Position numbers and translations under genes: made by a program. This document shows, piece by piece, positions 63,583-64,000 of a stretch of 64,000 nucleotides of DNA (position 1 is its first letter; each line of letters begins with the position of its first letter). Source of the stretch: Fratercula arctica (Eukaryota; Chordata; Aves; Charadriiformes; Alcidae); assembly GCA_947846985.1 (NCBI GenBank), contig CANTUZ010000005.1, forward strand, positions 11,712,001 through 11,776,000, written 5' to 3'. The notes beneath the pieces are model-generated. The model ran no database searches, had not been told where the DNA came from, and saw only the letters and a program-made list of their open reading frames with translations.

Positions 63583-64000
63583 GTAAACCCGAGATTCTTA
63601 TTAACAGTCTCTTAGGTTGTTTTACCTGTGATGCCTGTCAAAAATAAACTGCAGAGGGAATGGTAGAGGGGAGTCAAGAGCTATCTAACTTGAGTGAAAT
63701 ATAATTTGAGCGACATGTTCATTTTCCTATTTCTTTTAAATAAAAAGGGTAAAGTTTCTGTTGCAAGTAAACAAAACTAAGTTGAGCTATGCTTATTTGT
63801 CAGCTAGGGTCAGTCCTTACCGTGTCTGTAAAATTAGTTCAAGAGCTGGATACTCCGTATCCCTTGGACCTTTCTACAGTGTACGTGGGCACTCGAAACA
63901 CAAATATGCTTTACGGCAAACGAAAGTAAAACTGAGTGCTTTGGTGCCTGAATGTGTAGAATACCAAATACAGTAAAAGCTAGGAGAAGCTACTTTTCAT

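Larger units (their letters stand above)
62316..64000. other. Non-genic unique DNA
   Basis: No gene was recognised up to the window edge. Two poly(T) tracts are present (62582, 63565). The 104-codon minus-strand frame at 63244-63558 is unassigned. Confidence 0.55.

Noticed and set aside
1..64000. CRISPR array, operon, tRNA or rRNA genes
   Set aside because: No regularly spaced direct repeats, no clustered same-strand coding frames, no cloverleaf with A/B boxes and no rRNA signature were seen.

Overview
This is a vertebrate nuclear window, most likely from a bird. The main evidence is a set of 5'-truncated CR1 retrotransposons whose 3' ends carry the sauropsid CR1 tail (GGTTGGACTAGATGATCTTT-like followed by TTCTATGATTCTATG-like octamers). 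Low repeat density, AT-rich composition, scarce CpG outside one island and no Alu/L1-type repeats fit an avian macrochromosome. A crocodile or turtle would also carry CR1 but is less likely. Nothing looks bacterial, viral or organellar.

No protein-coding gene with convincing exons was found. Open frames longer than about 100 codons are either inside CR1 copies, antisense to a GC-rich island, or unrecognisable. The window reads as a gene desert or part of a very long intron.

Layout: 1-12.6 kb is single-copy AT-rich DNA with homopolymers, a 9-bp-arm AT hairpin and a purine-rich block (8.27-9.47 kb). 12.6-15.1 kb has small CR1 3' ends in both orientations. 15-27.5 kb is unique DNA with several regulatory-looking AT-rich segments and a 28-bp poly(A). 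27.6-29 kb has an odd palindrome-containing GC-richer segment followed by a 1.15 kb CR1 that has lost the reverse transcriptase catalytic core. 29-43.7 kb is unique DNA with four short tandem duplications and a weak GC-rich spot at 33.9 kb. 43.7-45.2 kb holds an old, heavily mutated LINE of the CR1/L3 type whose endonuclease and early RT motifs can still be traced. 48.2-50.2 kb has two younger CR1 3' ends of different subfamilies, one with an intact C-terminal frame. 53.7-54.1 kb is the only clear CpG island, with a YY1-type site at a strong-context ATG; it is the best promoter candidate, probably firing rightward, and an unrecognised 86-codon frame lies 0.4 kb downstream. 55.6-57.2 kb has two copies of a 68-bp sequence. 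59.5-62.3 kb has a string of protein-like but broken frames on the minus strand that may be a decayed gene copy.

No gene network or novel system can be claimed. The most useful leads are the isolated CpG island with its downstream frame, the 68-bp repeat pair, the minus-strand frame cluster and several candidate conserved noncoding elements that need cross-species alignment.
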